Positions 6,441 to 13,570 of a stretch of 35,509 nt of DNA are shown here, piece after piece (the first letter of the stretch is position 1; every line of letters begins with the position of its first letter). Source of the stretch: a virus; the IMG/VR virus record IMGVR_UViG_3300024259_000095, positions 1-35,509 of that record; one strand, 5' to 3'. The translations under genes were made by a program, and so were the position numbers. The notes beneath the pieces were generated by a model that was not told the DNA's origin, searched no databases, and saw only the letters and a program-made list of their open reading frames with translations.

Positions 6441-6630
6441 CGCTGTTGCCCCCCACCTTCTTGTCTACCCAACTGTCTGCAAAGTCGGCCATGTCCCGCC
6501 ACCCGTGGGCAACACAGTGAGTGGCGTACTGGTTGAGCCTCTCGACCCAGCGCCTAGCCTCGGACCCAGTCAGTTCCTTTACCTGCCCGTTTTCATGTTC
6601 CATGGTGACCCTAACTACAGCGTCGCACAT
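6427..6630 (-). CDS. Hypothetical protein (67 aa)
   Basis: A small soluble protein: a beta-like start (VVRVTMEHENGQVKELTG) then a helix containing SEARRWVERLNQYATHC, ending WVDKKVGGNSDGQK. The DKK ending recurs in two other genes of the operon. GGGAG lies 4 nt before the ATG at 6630, and the upstream gene ends 1 nt before this start. The fold suggests a strand-turn-helix arrangement only; function unknown. Confidence 0.65.
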   Translation of the reverse strand: MCDAVVRVTMEHENGQVKELTGSEARRWVERLNQYATHCVAHGWRDMADFADSWVDKKVGGNSDGQK

Positions 6631-6631
6631 C

Positions 6632-7246
6632 TTACTCCCTCTCCTCGTCTGTTATTACTCGACGGGACTCGCCCACAAGGGCAGCGCAATCATGGCAAAA
6701 CGCCAACCGCTTCACCGGCCCGGACTTGCGCTTCAACAGCACCACGGCCTTCTGTCGTTGCCCACAAGCGGTGCAGCGCTTCTTGCTCCGGGCGTCGCCC
6801 TCCGTCCAAGCATCAATGCTCACTTCCATGGGGTAGGGCCTTTCATACTTCACACGCGTGGGCGCGCCATTCAATTCACATATGGTGGCAGGAAACGCAC
6901 CCTTGTTCTTGGCGCATGGGATGTGGCTCAATCTGCTACCCGGTAGCCTCCGCATGTGTACATGCCCCACGTCTTCAGGATCAGCCTGCATGCCCCGCAC
7001 AAAGCGCTCAGGCACCACATGCCCCCGGCACCACAACCAACGGGTACCACCAACATGCAACTCCCGCAGGCCCCGCACGCCGATGACGTACCTTGCAGGC
7101 TCACCCACCGTGGCCAAAGCCAGGGCGTGTTCCATCCTCGCCCGCGTCAAGCGGTCGGCGCACTTGTCAACAGCACCGGCTACCGTTTCCAGCCGCTCTT
7201 CCTTGGTCTTGACCTTGTACCGCTTGAGCCACCGCTTCCCGCTCAC
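6632..7246 (-). CDS. Zinc-ribbon-ended protein, first gene of the accessory operon
   Basis: About 204 residues. The N-terminal third is helical and Lys/Arg-rich (KVKTKEERLETVAGAVDKC). The middle is beta-like with several Trp and Cys. The C-terminal third has CTACGQ and, after about 20 residues, FCHDC, a four-Cys zinc ribbon. GGAGG (7253-7257) touches the ATG at 7252, which is too close to work, but sits 6 nt from an in-frame GTG at 7246, so GTG is preferred. It is the first gene behind the promoter at 7268-7296. Function unknown; a nucleic-acid-binding role is only an inference from the ribbon. Confidence 0.7.
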   Translation of the reverse strand: MSGKRWLKRYKVKTKEERLETVAGAVDKCADRLTRARMEHALALATVGEPARYVIGVRGLRELHVGGTRWLWCRGHVVPERFVRGMQADPEDVGHVHMRRLPGSRLSHIPCAKNKGAFPATICELNGAPTRVKYERPYPMEVSIDAWTEGDARSKKRCTACGQRQKAVVLLKRKSGPVKRLAFCHDCAALVGESRRVITDEERE

Positions 7247-7267
7247 GTCCATCCTCCATCTTGGGCA

Positions 7268-7296
7268 AGAATAGCAGGGGGAATGTCTGGCGTCAA
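7268..7296 (-). promoter_or_regulatory. Sigma-70-type promoter of the small-gene operon
   Basis: Minus-strand TTGACG (7291-7296), 17-nt spacer, TATTCT (7268-7273): five and four of six consensus bases at the optimal spacing. Transcription should start near 7261, giving a very short leader that contains the GGAGG of the first gene. Together with the terminator at 349-394 it bounds an operon of about 20 genes. Confidence 0.7.
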
Positions 7297-7315
7297 TAAG
7301 AAAGTGCAGTTTTTT

Positions 7316-7867
7316 TTACGGTGTCGGTAATGCGGGTATCTGGCCAGCATGCCTCAATACCTCGCGTCGCACCGTCGCATTCAACTTTGGGGGCAATGCC
7401 CATCTTCGCCCCCGGCCCGCTATGGCAATGGGCTCAATCCGCAGTGGGTGTGCCAACCCCCAGGCAAATCGCGGTAACTTCTTGCCGCTGGTTGCATAGA
7501 AGCCAAACAGGTCATAGGCCAACTGCTCGGGCAACTCCGAAGTACCGAGGGCAGCGCACAAGTCCTCAGACGTGTCTGTAACCCACCGCACGCCCGCAAG
7601 GTGGACAACGCCCACCAAGGCCCCCGTGGGAAGCGGGGATGGCACCAAAGCGCCATGCTCACGCAGGACCGGCACCGCATCAAGGTCAACGGTTTTGCCC
7701 GCATGCAGCAACACCCAACCCCGCAGGTCCGGTTGGTGCTCCTCAATGCACAGGGTCTTCTGACCACTCAAAACAAGTTCAGCCCACGGTTGCCTCATGG
7801 GCAACACCCACAGCCGCGGCCGTACGAACCTAGGATTTTTTGCGTCGTCTTTTGCGGGTCTTGCCAA
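7316..7867 (-). CDS. ASCH-domain protein (183 aa)
   Basis: LWVLPMRQPWAELVLSGQK at residues 19-37, then RGWVLLHAGK, then GALVGVVHLAGVRWV are the core strands of an ASCH domain (PUA-like fold), of the form usually annotated as ASCH domain-containing protein. These bind RNA or nucleosides; the exact substrate is unknown. The start is TTG at 7867 because GGGGG lies 6 nt upstream; the next Met is residue 24, inside the domain. The 5' end overlaps the upstream gene by 38 bp. It is the second ASCH-like gene in the window (the other is at 3726-4424), and the two are not close copies. Confidence 0.8.
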   Translation of the reverse strand: MARPAKDDAKNPRFVRPRLWVLPMRQPWAELVLSGQKTLCIEEHQPDLRGWVLLHAGKTVDLDAVPVLREHGALVPSPLPTGALVGVVHLAGVRWVTDTSEDLCAALGTSELPEQLAYDLFGFYATSGKKLPRFAWGLAHPLRIEPIAIAGRGRRWALPPKLNATVRREVLRHAGQIPALPTP

Positions 7868-8618
7868 CGCTTTCCCCCAGTGCAGGTGTGGCTTTCCAGA
7901 CGAAGGCCGGATGTTGCAGGATGTTGATCGGGTGCAGGCCGGTTATGCGGGTGAAGGCCATGCGCTGCCGCGGCGTCAAGTCCTCAAGCGACACGGCCCC
8001 GGACCGCAAGGCAATGTCGGCAAGGGAGAACTTGGCCAGCGCCATGCTCCAAATGGCATCTCGCCAGGCGGGGTACTTATCCTTCAGTTTGAACAGGTGG
8101 TAGAAGTACTCCGCCTGTTCCGGCCACAACGCCGCGGCCTCGTCCACGCATCGCAGGTAGGCCCTGCCGTTTTTTTCGGTCACCCAAATGGCCAGGCTGT
8201 TGAACTCGTAGATCTTCAACGGCATTTGTGCGCGGATCATGTGGTCCAGCAGCGCCCCTTGTAAACGACAAGCAGCGACGGCTGGCATGGACAACGTGGT
8301 GCGTCCGAAGCGCGGCCCATGCCAAACAATGATGTCGGGTTTCCACTCTGCCAACTTCGCCAGTATCCAATCCTTGAGGGCCACCATGCCCCAGGCGTTG
8401 CGCAGGTTGACTGAAAGGTACACACCGCCCCGGGTGAGCAGCGCTTTCTCGTCATGTGAAGTCTTGTACTCGTCGGTCACGTACGTGTAGTCTACGATCT
8501 CCCCGTCGCCATCCATCAACTGCATGCAAAAGTGCCACATGTCCGTCGGGTTCCAGGCGACGATGCGCAAGTCTTTGCCCTTGGCGTGCAGTGCCTTGTA
8601 GTCCAGGTCAACTATCAT
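7830..8618 (-). CDS. Possible degenerate RuvC-fold protein (262 aa)
   Basis: No family is certain. The order of elements recalls phage RuvC-like Holliday junction resolvases: first strand LRIVAWNPT (residues 17-25), helix ILAKLAEW followed by strand PDIIVWHGP (94-102), a long helix, then YEFNSLAIWVTEKNGRAYLR where resolvases have their Lys/Gly loop. The acidic residues expected at strand 1 and strand 4 appear as N23 and H100, so the enzyme would be inactive or rebuilt. The C-terminus is very basic (KTRKRRRKKS), suiting nucleic-acid binding. The ATG at 8618 overlaps the previous TGA, with AAGGTGG 4 nt upstream. Confidence 0.65.
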   Translation of the reverse strand: MIVDLDYKALHAKGKDLRIVAWNPTDMWHFCMQLMDGDGEIVDYTYVTDEYKTSHDEKALLTRGGVYLSVNLRNAWGMVALKDWILAKLAEWKPDIIVWHGPRFGRTTLSMPAVAACRLQGALLDHMIRAQMPLKIYEFNSLAIWVTEKNGRAYLRCVDEAAALWPEQAEYFYHLFKLKDKYPAWRDAIWSMALAKFSLADIALRSGAVSLEDLTPRQRMAFTRITGLHPINILQHPAFVWKATPALGESVGKTRKRRRKKS

Positions 8619-8944
8619 GATGCCACCTTGTACAGCGCCTTGAGCGTCCAGTACAGCCGCTCCTTGTGGGCGTCCAACTTGGCCAGCGCCTTGCGCAGTT
8701 CACAGTATTCGTGCAGCTCCCCGACAAGCGCCCGCACCTTCCATTCGGCCATTCGTGGATTAGCGGACAAGATTGTTGCCGTCTCCGTGTTCAGCATCGT
8801 CATCCGGGAAAGCTCCGCCATCTCGCGCTTGCCCACGGTGTCGCCCAACTCCTCAGCCAGGTCCACCATGAAAACGACGACTGCGTTTTTCTTCTCGTCT
8901 GAGGGGGGCGATAGCAAAAGTGTCTTCAGTGCCTGTTCGTCCAT
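8615..8944 (-). CDS. Hypothetical helical protein (109 aa)
   Basis: Almost entirely helical by inspection, with few Gly or Pro after residue 16; leucine-rich segments such as ALVGELHEYCELRKALAKLD suggest oligomerisation. No motif is recognised. GGAG lies 5 nt before the ATG at 8944, and the stop overlaps the next start (ATGA). It sits in a four-gene unit with a putative zinc protein upstream and the RuvC-like gene downstream. A role in that unit is unknown. Confidence 0.65.
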   Translation of the reverse strand: MDEQALKTLLLSPPSDEKKNAVVVFMVDLAEELGDTVGKREMAELSRMTMLNTETATILSANPRMAEWKVRALVGELHEYCELRKALAKLDAHKERLYWTLKALYKVAS

Positions 8945-8952
8945 TGTCTCTC

Positions 8953-9732
8953 CTATTGAAACCTGCGTTGTGCCGCCTTGCGGGCGACGGTGTATGGAAA
9001 TGCTGCCGCCAGAAACGTGGCGACTTCCTCAATGCGCTCGTTGTTCATCTTGCCCGCACAGCACCAGCCAGCGATCCGGTCCTTGGTCAGCGCAAGGTGG
9101 CGGTAGGCAGGCATGTCTGACACCACCGTATTGAAGTCCTCCACCTTGCCGGCAAGCAGCAAAACTCCGTCGTGCATGGCTGCCACCGGAACGTAGAAGT
9201 CGGCATAGGGTGACTTGTACCACAGTTCCGGCCTAGCGTTCTTGCGCCAGTCCTCCTTCAGCCGTTCCTTGACCGGGCTGACTTTGCGCAACGTGCGGCC
9301 CTGCTTCTTGCGTCGTGTTCCCTTGTCCGTTTGCAAAAGCCAGTGGCAGTTCAGCATTCCAAACGAGTCATGTGCCCAACTGTCGTCGGGCCACTTCTCC
9401 AGCTTCTTGCCCAACATCTCAGCCAGTTGCCCGCACATGGTGGAAAACGCCACGCGCCGGGCTGCATCGGTGAGCGTCAAACTACGGCGGTCGTGGGCCA
9501 TGCCAATGGCTCCAAACGGGACACCCAGGGGACCGTTCAAGTTTTCCACCACCTGTCGCACTGTGGTGTGCGTCACGTCCGCAAGGTACTGCGCCAGCGC
9601 GCAGCGTGTACGCATGGCACAGGCTGTCTCATTTTTGGTCCCGTGGCAAATGTCTGAATCTTCGGCGTCCTCGTCGACCATATGCCCCAGGCAATCGGGC
9701 ATGACGAGTGGTTTGAACTGCGCTACTTTCAT
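8953..9732 (-). CDS. Hypothetical protein with N-terminal Cys cluster (259 aa)
   Basis: Residues 14-44 carry four Cys (around DCLGH, DICHG, ACAMR and TRCALAQYL), a spacing seen in phage proteins that bind zinc or an iron-sulfur cluster near the N-terminus. The remainder is a mix of helices (MCGQLAEMLGKKLEKWPDD) and a beta-rich part (DFYVPVAAMHDGVLLLAGK). No enzyme motif is clear. GTG at 9735 and ATG at 9732 are adjacent; neither has a good Shine-Dalgarno site, and ATG is chosen. It is the first gene behind the promoter at 9770-9799. Confidence 0.65.
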   Translation of the reverse strand: MKVAQFKPLVMPDCLGHMVDEDAEDSDICHGTKNETACAMRTRCALAQYLADVTHTTVRQVVENLNGPLGVPFGAIGMAHDRRSLTLTDAARRVAFSTMCGQLAEMLGKKLEKWPDDSWAHDSFGMLNCHWLLQTDKGTRRKKQGRTLRKVSPVKERLKEDWRKNARPELWYKSPYADFYVPVAAMHDGVLLLAGKVEDFNTVVSDMPAYRHLALTKDRIAGWCCAGKMNNERIEEVATFLAAAFPYTVARKAAQRRFQ

Positions 9733-9766
9733 CACAAACTGCGGCCGCTCCCCACGGTGACGCGTC

Positions 9767-9799
9767 TGTAGTCTACATTTTTACGGGAGGGCGTGTCAA
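9767..9799 (-). promoter_or_regulatory. Promoter with overlapping palindrome
   Basis: Minus-strand TTGACA (9794-9799, perfect -35), 18-nt spacer, TAGACT (9770-9775, four of six). The -10 is embedded in the palindrome TGTAG-T-CTACA (9767-9777), a plausible operator. It would drive the 8953-9732 gene and those beyond. The -35 overlaps the stop codon of the preceding gene. Confidence 0.6.
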
Positions 9800-10212
9800 C
9801 CGCCGAACAGCATGGTCAGCAAGAATACTATGGCACCACCAATAGTGCCTGAACCGATGATGAAGCCCAACATGCGGGCCACGGTGGTGAAGCGTGTCTC
9901 ATGGCGGGTATCGGCAATGGCCCCCGCCTTGTCGGTGGCTTGCAGGGCGGGCAGCAACTTATCGTCTATCTTGATACACAGTGAATCGACCTTCTTCCAG
10001 ATGCGGGTTGTTTCTTCCTTGACCGCAAGGTGTAGGCTCCGCTCCGTTGCTTTCAGGGTGGTCTTCAGTTCCGATAATTCCTTTTGCAAGTTCTTGGCTC
10101 GGTCTGCGTCTATCTCTGTATGTAGTTCCTGCCACTGGCTGATCGTCTTGTGTCGTTCAATGCAGGCATCGGGGTTGACGCCTACAACGGTGCTGTCTTT
10201 TGCCATAGCCAT
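9796..10212 (-). CDS. Coiled-coil protein with C-terminal membrane helix, XhlA-like architecture (138 aa)
   Basis: Residues about 25-85 form a charged coiled coil (DRAKNLQKELSELKTTLKAT and onward). A single hydrophobic segment near residues 113-136 (MLGFIIGSGTIGGAIVFLLT) ends the protein. This is the architecture of XhlA/haemolysin-type phage proteins that help lysis, and the place after the tail fibre genes is a common one for lysis genes. No endolysin is recognisable nearby, so a lysis role is inferred, not shown. The start is ATG 10212 with GAGG 4 nt upstream; a second ATG is at 10206, and a longer upstream frame is non-coding in character. Confidence 0.7.
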   Translation of the reverse strand: MAMAKDSTVVGVNPDACIERHKTISQWQELHTEIDADRAKNLQKELSELKTTLKATERSLHLAVKEETTRIWKKVDSLCIKIDDKLLPALQATDKAGAIADTRHETRFTTVARMLGFIIGSGTIGGAIVFLLTMLFGG

Positions 10213-10303
10213 GTCCCTCGTGCAACGGATTGCTAGAGTCCCGTCAAGCACCACCATTGATAGTAGCAAAAGGCTTGCCGCTTGTCTCTTATTTTGTAGG
10301 AAC

Positions 10304-13300
10304 CTACCAGGTGTTGAAGTTTGCGATGGGGGCTGGCAGCGTGTTGGTGCCACCGTCAACCATGGCCGTCCCGTCTTGCGCAGTGTTCCCGCAGATAGAA
10401 GTCTTGTTGGCGGTCGCCGCGATGTTGATCGAACTACCTGCACCTGCAGCCATCGAGGGCAGTGTGTTGCCCGTAAGCGTTGTGAAGTCACCAGCGACAT
10501 AAATGCCGTCCTCATTGCCCGCACCGCTGCCGTAGGAATCAATAGAATTGCCATTGACGGCGGTGCTGTCACTTGCGACTGCAACGTACACACCATACTT
10601 GCTCAAGAATGTCGTATTGTCTGAGACAACGCACCGGTCGCCACCGACGTAAATACCGTATTTGCCATCCTCTATGCTGTTGCCAATTGCCCGCAGCCCA
10701 GCGGCAGATAGGTATATTGCTGCATCTGTGGCTCCGGTGCCGGCATCGATCTGGTTGTTGACCGCTGACGAGTATGTGGCACCAAGCCAAATCCCGTAGT
10801 TGCAATCCTCGATTCTGTTGCCCTCTACCAATGTGGAAGTCCCGTTGCTGTAGATGGCATAAGCAGTTGCATCGCTGGTGTTCAGTGTGTTGTTTTTGAT
10901 GATTGCGCCGTCTGCCGCCGCATCCACATACACGACATTACCGGTTGTCCAGTCGGTAACTGCATTTCCTTCACATAGTCCGTTCGTTGCCCCCGCCGCG
11001 AAGTGCAGCGCAAAGTCAGCGGCAGCCCCCGTGCCTGACAGTACGTTGTGCAACATCTTTGTGTAGGGAATCGCTGTCTCGATGCCTGAAAGGTTGGCCC
11101 CAAGGCCCTGGAATACATTGTGTTCAGCCGTTGCCCCGGTACCACTGGCGAAGTAGATCCCCTTGCCGTTGCCAGATGCAGCAAAGCACCTGATGACCTT
11201 CCAGTTGTTTCCCTCTCCCCGTACGTCCAACGTGGTGTTGCTATCAAAAACAACACCGACAATGTTGACGTCTGTTGAAGGTGCTGCGACGTGGCCGACG
11301 ATGCCGTTGCCGCCGCAACTGTAGATGGTGCTATTCTCGATCCACACATTCGTGCAACTTCCCATTAGTACGCCGTCAGCGCCCGCCTGAATGCGACAAC
11401 CACGAACGTACAACTCAGAGCATACGTCAATATTGTATCCTGACGTGGCGACTCCAATGGCGACGCCCTGCTGGTCATATGTGCAATCGTCAAAATGAAC
11501 CTTATAAAGTGCCACGGAGTTGTTGAACTCGACAAAACCGTCCGTCGTCTGGGCGTTGAACCGCTCCACGTAGAGGTGGTTGAGGGAACCAGCATCCATA
11601 TAGAAGGCATGGGCAAAGGTGTGGACTCCATTGGATATGGCCCTGCAGTCGTGGATGTGGATTGAACTCGTGACGGTTGCCGTCTCGAACTCGAAGATTG
11701 AATAGGGGTAGACTGCCGGCGTCGCAGCGCCATCCACCGTGAAATCCAGGTTCGAGATGCTGATGTCTTGCGTGGTGGAGAACCTTGCCAGGCTTCCTAC
11801 CGATGATGTCCAGTTGACGGTACGGAAACTCCTCTTTCTGCCGGTGCCCTCAATTCTCAGGCCCTCGCAGTACTGGTCAAGGGGCCACTGGTTGGCCTCG
11901 TCCGTGTCGTCGACCACAAGGATCGTCCAGTTCCATGACAGGTCTTTGCCCAGGATTCGCACAGCCCGCTGGAAGTTGATTGCATTGTAGACCGTGGGGA
12001 AAGCTGCGCCGTTGGACGTGCCCACCGTGATCGGCACCCGCCTTTCGAACCAGTTGATCAGCGCGTCGGCATTCCACAACGCGTTGACGTTGCCCGCCCC
12101 GTCACTAGTCACCATGCAAAGCAGGATGTCGCCATTGTCGGGGTCGAAGTCCCCGGGCGCCTGGCTTGCGTCAACAGCGTTGGCTGTACGGTCGTAGTAG
12201 ACGTGCCACGTCTGCGTGACGCCCCACGCCTTGGTGACGCTACTGCCGGCGATGTACTCATAGCCACCATCGGACACCACTTGAAATGCCGTATACGACA
12301 CGTTCACGCCAGCAAAGGACAGGATAGGGTTGGTGGCAAGGCCCGCAAAGTTCAAGGCATCACCGATGCTTTGCTGCTCGCGGATGTTGCCCATCCACGA
12401 GGTGCGGTTGCCATTGAACGTGGTGAAGTTCGTTTCGCCGCCAAGGGCTGCGCCATTGGCATAGCCCGCAGCGATCATGTCCGAGTCATTCAGGTGCATC
12501 GGGACGTTGGTCAATTCCACTTTCCCAAATCCACCACCTGGTGAACCGGTAAGCACCAACTCTGCTTCGGCCTCGGACAACGAACTTGCTCCGGTCCAGA
12601 CGTGGTTGCCCAACTCGTTGACGTGCCACTGCCTGACCGCCGCATTGTCAATCACAGACACCTGGGGTGTGGCCACGTCGGCGGCATGGGCCTTCACCGC
12701 AATCTTGAGGTCGCCATTGGGGCCAACTTCAAGCACATTCATCAGCGCCAGGCCACTGCCGTACAACACCTGTTGACCACTCACATCAATGACTGGCACG
12801 CCGCCACCTGAGCCAGTGACTTCACCTAGGAAGATGTAGTCGGCAACGCCCACGTAGGTGACGGTGCTCCACACCATACCCTTGACGACCACCGTATAGT
12901 CTGCGGCCACCACAGATACCACGGACTGCCCCAAGGTGCCTGCTGTGATCACGTAGTTGTCCGCACCGTCGTTCTGGATAACGCACTCCTCGACTGCCGT
13001 GGCGTACACTCCGTTCTCCGGCGTGTCGAGGTACACGTAGCACGTCTGGCCCGCATGGTCGGCCACTGCCCCGTTCTCAGTGGCTGTGTTGACCACCAAC
13101 TTCAACCCCGGCCCCGGGTTCGTCACCACGTCCGGGTCATACGGCCCGTCCCCAACAATCTCAGTCATCTGCCCATAGTGGTAGGTGTCTGCCACGCGCG
13201 GGTTCTGTTCAACCGTTGCCGGCACCTCCGCCCACTTGGCAGCAAAGAAGTAGGGCACGGCCACAGTGTCCTCGAACGGGATCGCTGTGATGAATGGCTG

Positions 13301-13561
13301 GTGAGCCACCACCGCACTGTCGGCAGCGACAAGGTGCCCCGTGCCATCCGGGCCATACATCTTGCCCGACACTGAGATCTGCCCCACCCCTGGATTGATC
13401 AGCACCACGGGAGCAAACAGCGCACCATTGGTGTCGTTGACCACAAACGCCTTGCCCTGGTCCTGGCTCTTTTCCCAGAGGAACTGGAGAAACCCGGTGT
13501 CCATCTGCGTCAAGTTGAGAATCTTTTTGGAATAGAGTGCGGTTCTTGCATCAGTCAGCAT
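10304..13561 (-). CDS. Tail spike/fibre with right-handed beta-helix (1085 aa)
   Basis: The N-terminal 140 residues are probably the virion-attachment part. About residues 150-500 contain beta-sandwich-like segments, including one near 190-235 that resembles a stretch of the J-like protein. From about 570 to 1075 there are repeated short strands with Asn/Gly/Ile patterns (for example GNSIEDGKYGIYVGGDRCV, and repeated VxxNxI units), characteristic of parallel beta-helix (PbH1, NosD-like) proteins. Such spikes bind and often cleave surface polysaccharide; no catalytic residues can be assigned here. AAGGAG lies 5 nt before the ATG at 13561. It follows the I-like gene, as receptor-binding genes usually do. 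Confidence 0.85.
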   Translation of the reverse strand: MLTDARTALYSKKILNLTQMDTGFLQFLWEKSQDQGKAFVVNDTNGALFAPVVLINPGVGQISVSGKMYGPDGTGHLVAADSAVVAHQPFITAIPFEDTVAVPYFFAAKWAEVPATVEQNPRVADTYHYGQMTEIVGDGPYDPDVVTNPGPGLKLVVNTATENGAVADHAGQTCYVYLDTPENGVYATAVEECVIQNDGADNYVITAGTLGQSVVSVVAADYTVVVKGMVWSTVTYVGVADYIFLGEVTGSGGGVPVIDVSGQQVLYGSGLALMNVLEVGPNGDLKIAVKAHAADVATPQVSVIDNAAVRQWHVNELGNHVWTGASSLSEAEAELVLTGSPGGGFGKVELTNVPMHLNDSDMIAAGYANGAALGGETNFTTFNGNRTSWMGNIREQQSIGDALNFAGLATNPILSFAGVNVSYTAFQVVSDGGYEYIAGSSVTKAWGVTQTWHVYYDRTANAVDASQAPGDFDPDNGDILLCMVTSDGAGNVNALWNADALINWFERRVPITVGTSNGAAFPTVYNAINFQRAVRILGKDLSWNWTILVVDDTDEANQWPLDQYCEGLRIEGTGRKRSFRTVNWTSSVGSLARFSTTQDISISNLDFTVDGAATPAVYPYSIFEFETATVTSSIHIHDCRAISNGVHTFAHAFYMDAGSLNHLYVERFNAQTTDGFVEFNNSVALYKVHFDDCTYDQQGVAIGVATSGYNIDVCSELYVRGCRIQAGADGVLMGSCTNVWIENSTIYSCGGNGIVGHVAAPSTDVNIVGVVFDSNTTLDVRGEGNNWKVIRCFAASGNGKGIYFASGTGATAEHNVFQGLGANLSGIETAIPYTKMLHNVLSGTGAAADFALHFAAGATNGLCEGNAVTDWTTGNVVYVDAAADGAIIKNNTLNTSDATAYAIYSNGTSTLVEGNRIEDCNYGIWLGATYSSAVNNQIDAGTGATDAAIYLSAAGLRAIGNSIEDGKYGIYVGGDRCVVSDNTTFLSKYGVYVAVASDSTAVNGNSIDSYGSGAGNEDGIYVAGDFTTLTGNTLPSMAAGAGSSINIAATANKTSICGNTAQDGTAMVDGGTNTLPAPIANFNTW

Positions 13562-13570
13562 CTTTTCTCC

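Noticed and set aside
7310-7317. Run of eight T on the plus strand as a terminator
   Set aside because: No stem precedes it on the plus strand, and on the minus strand it is an A-run at a stop codon.
10213-10303. Promoter between tail spike and the coiled-coil membrane protein
   Set aside because: A TTGACG is present on the minus strand, but no -10 box occurs at a usable distance.
10296-10307. Palindrome GTAGG-AA-CCTAC at the end of the tail spike gene
   Set aside because: The arms are only 5 bp and no T-run follows on the minus strand, so it is too weak to call a terminator or operator.
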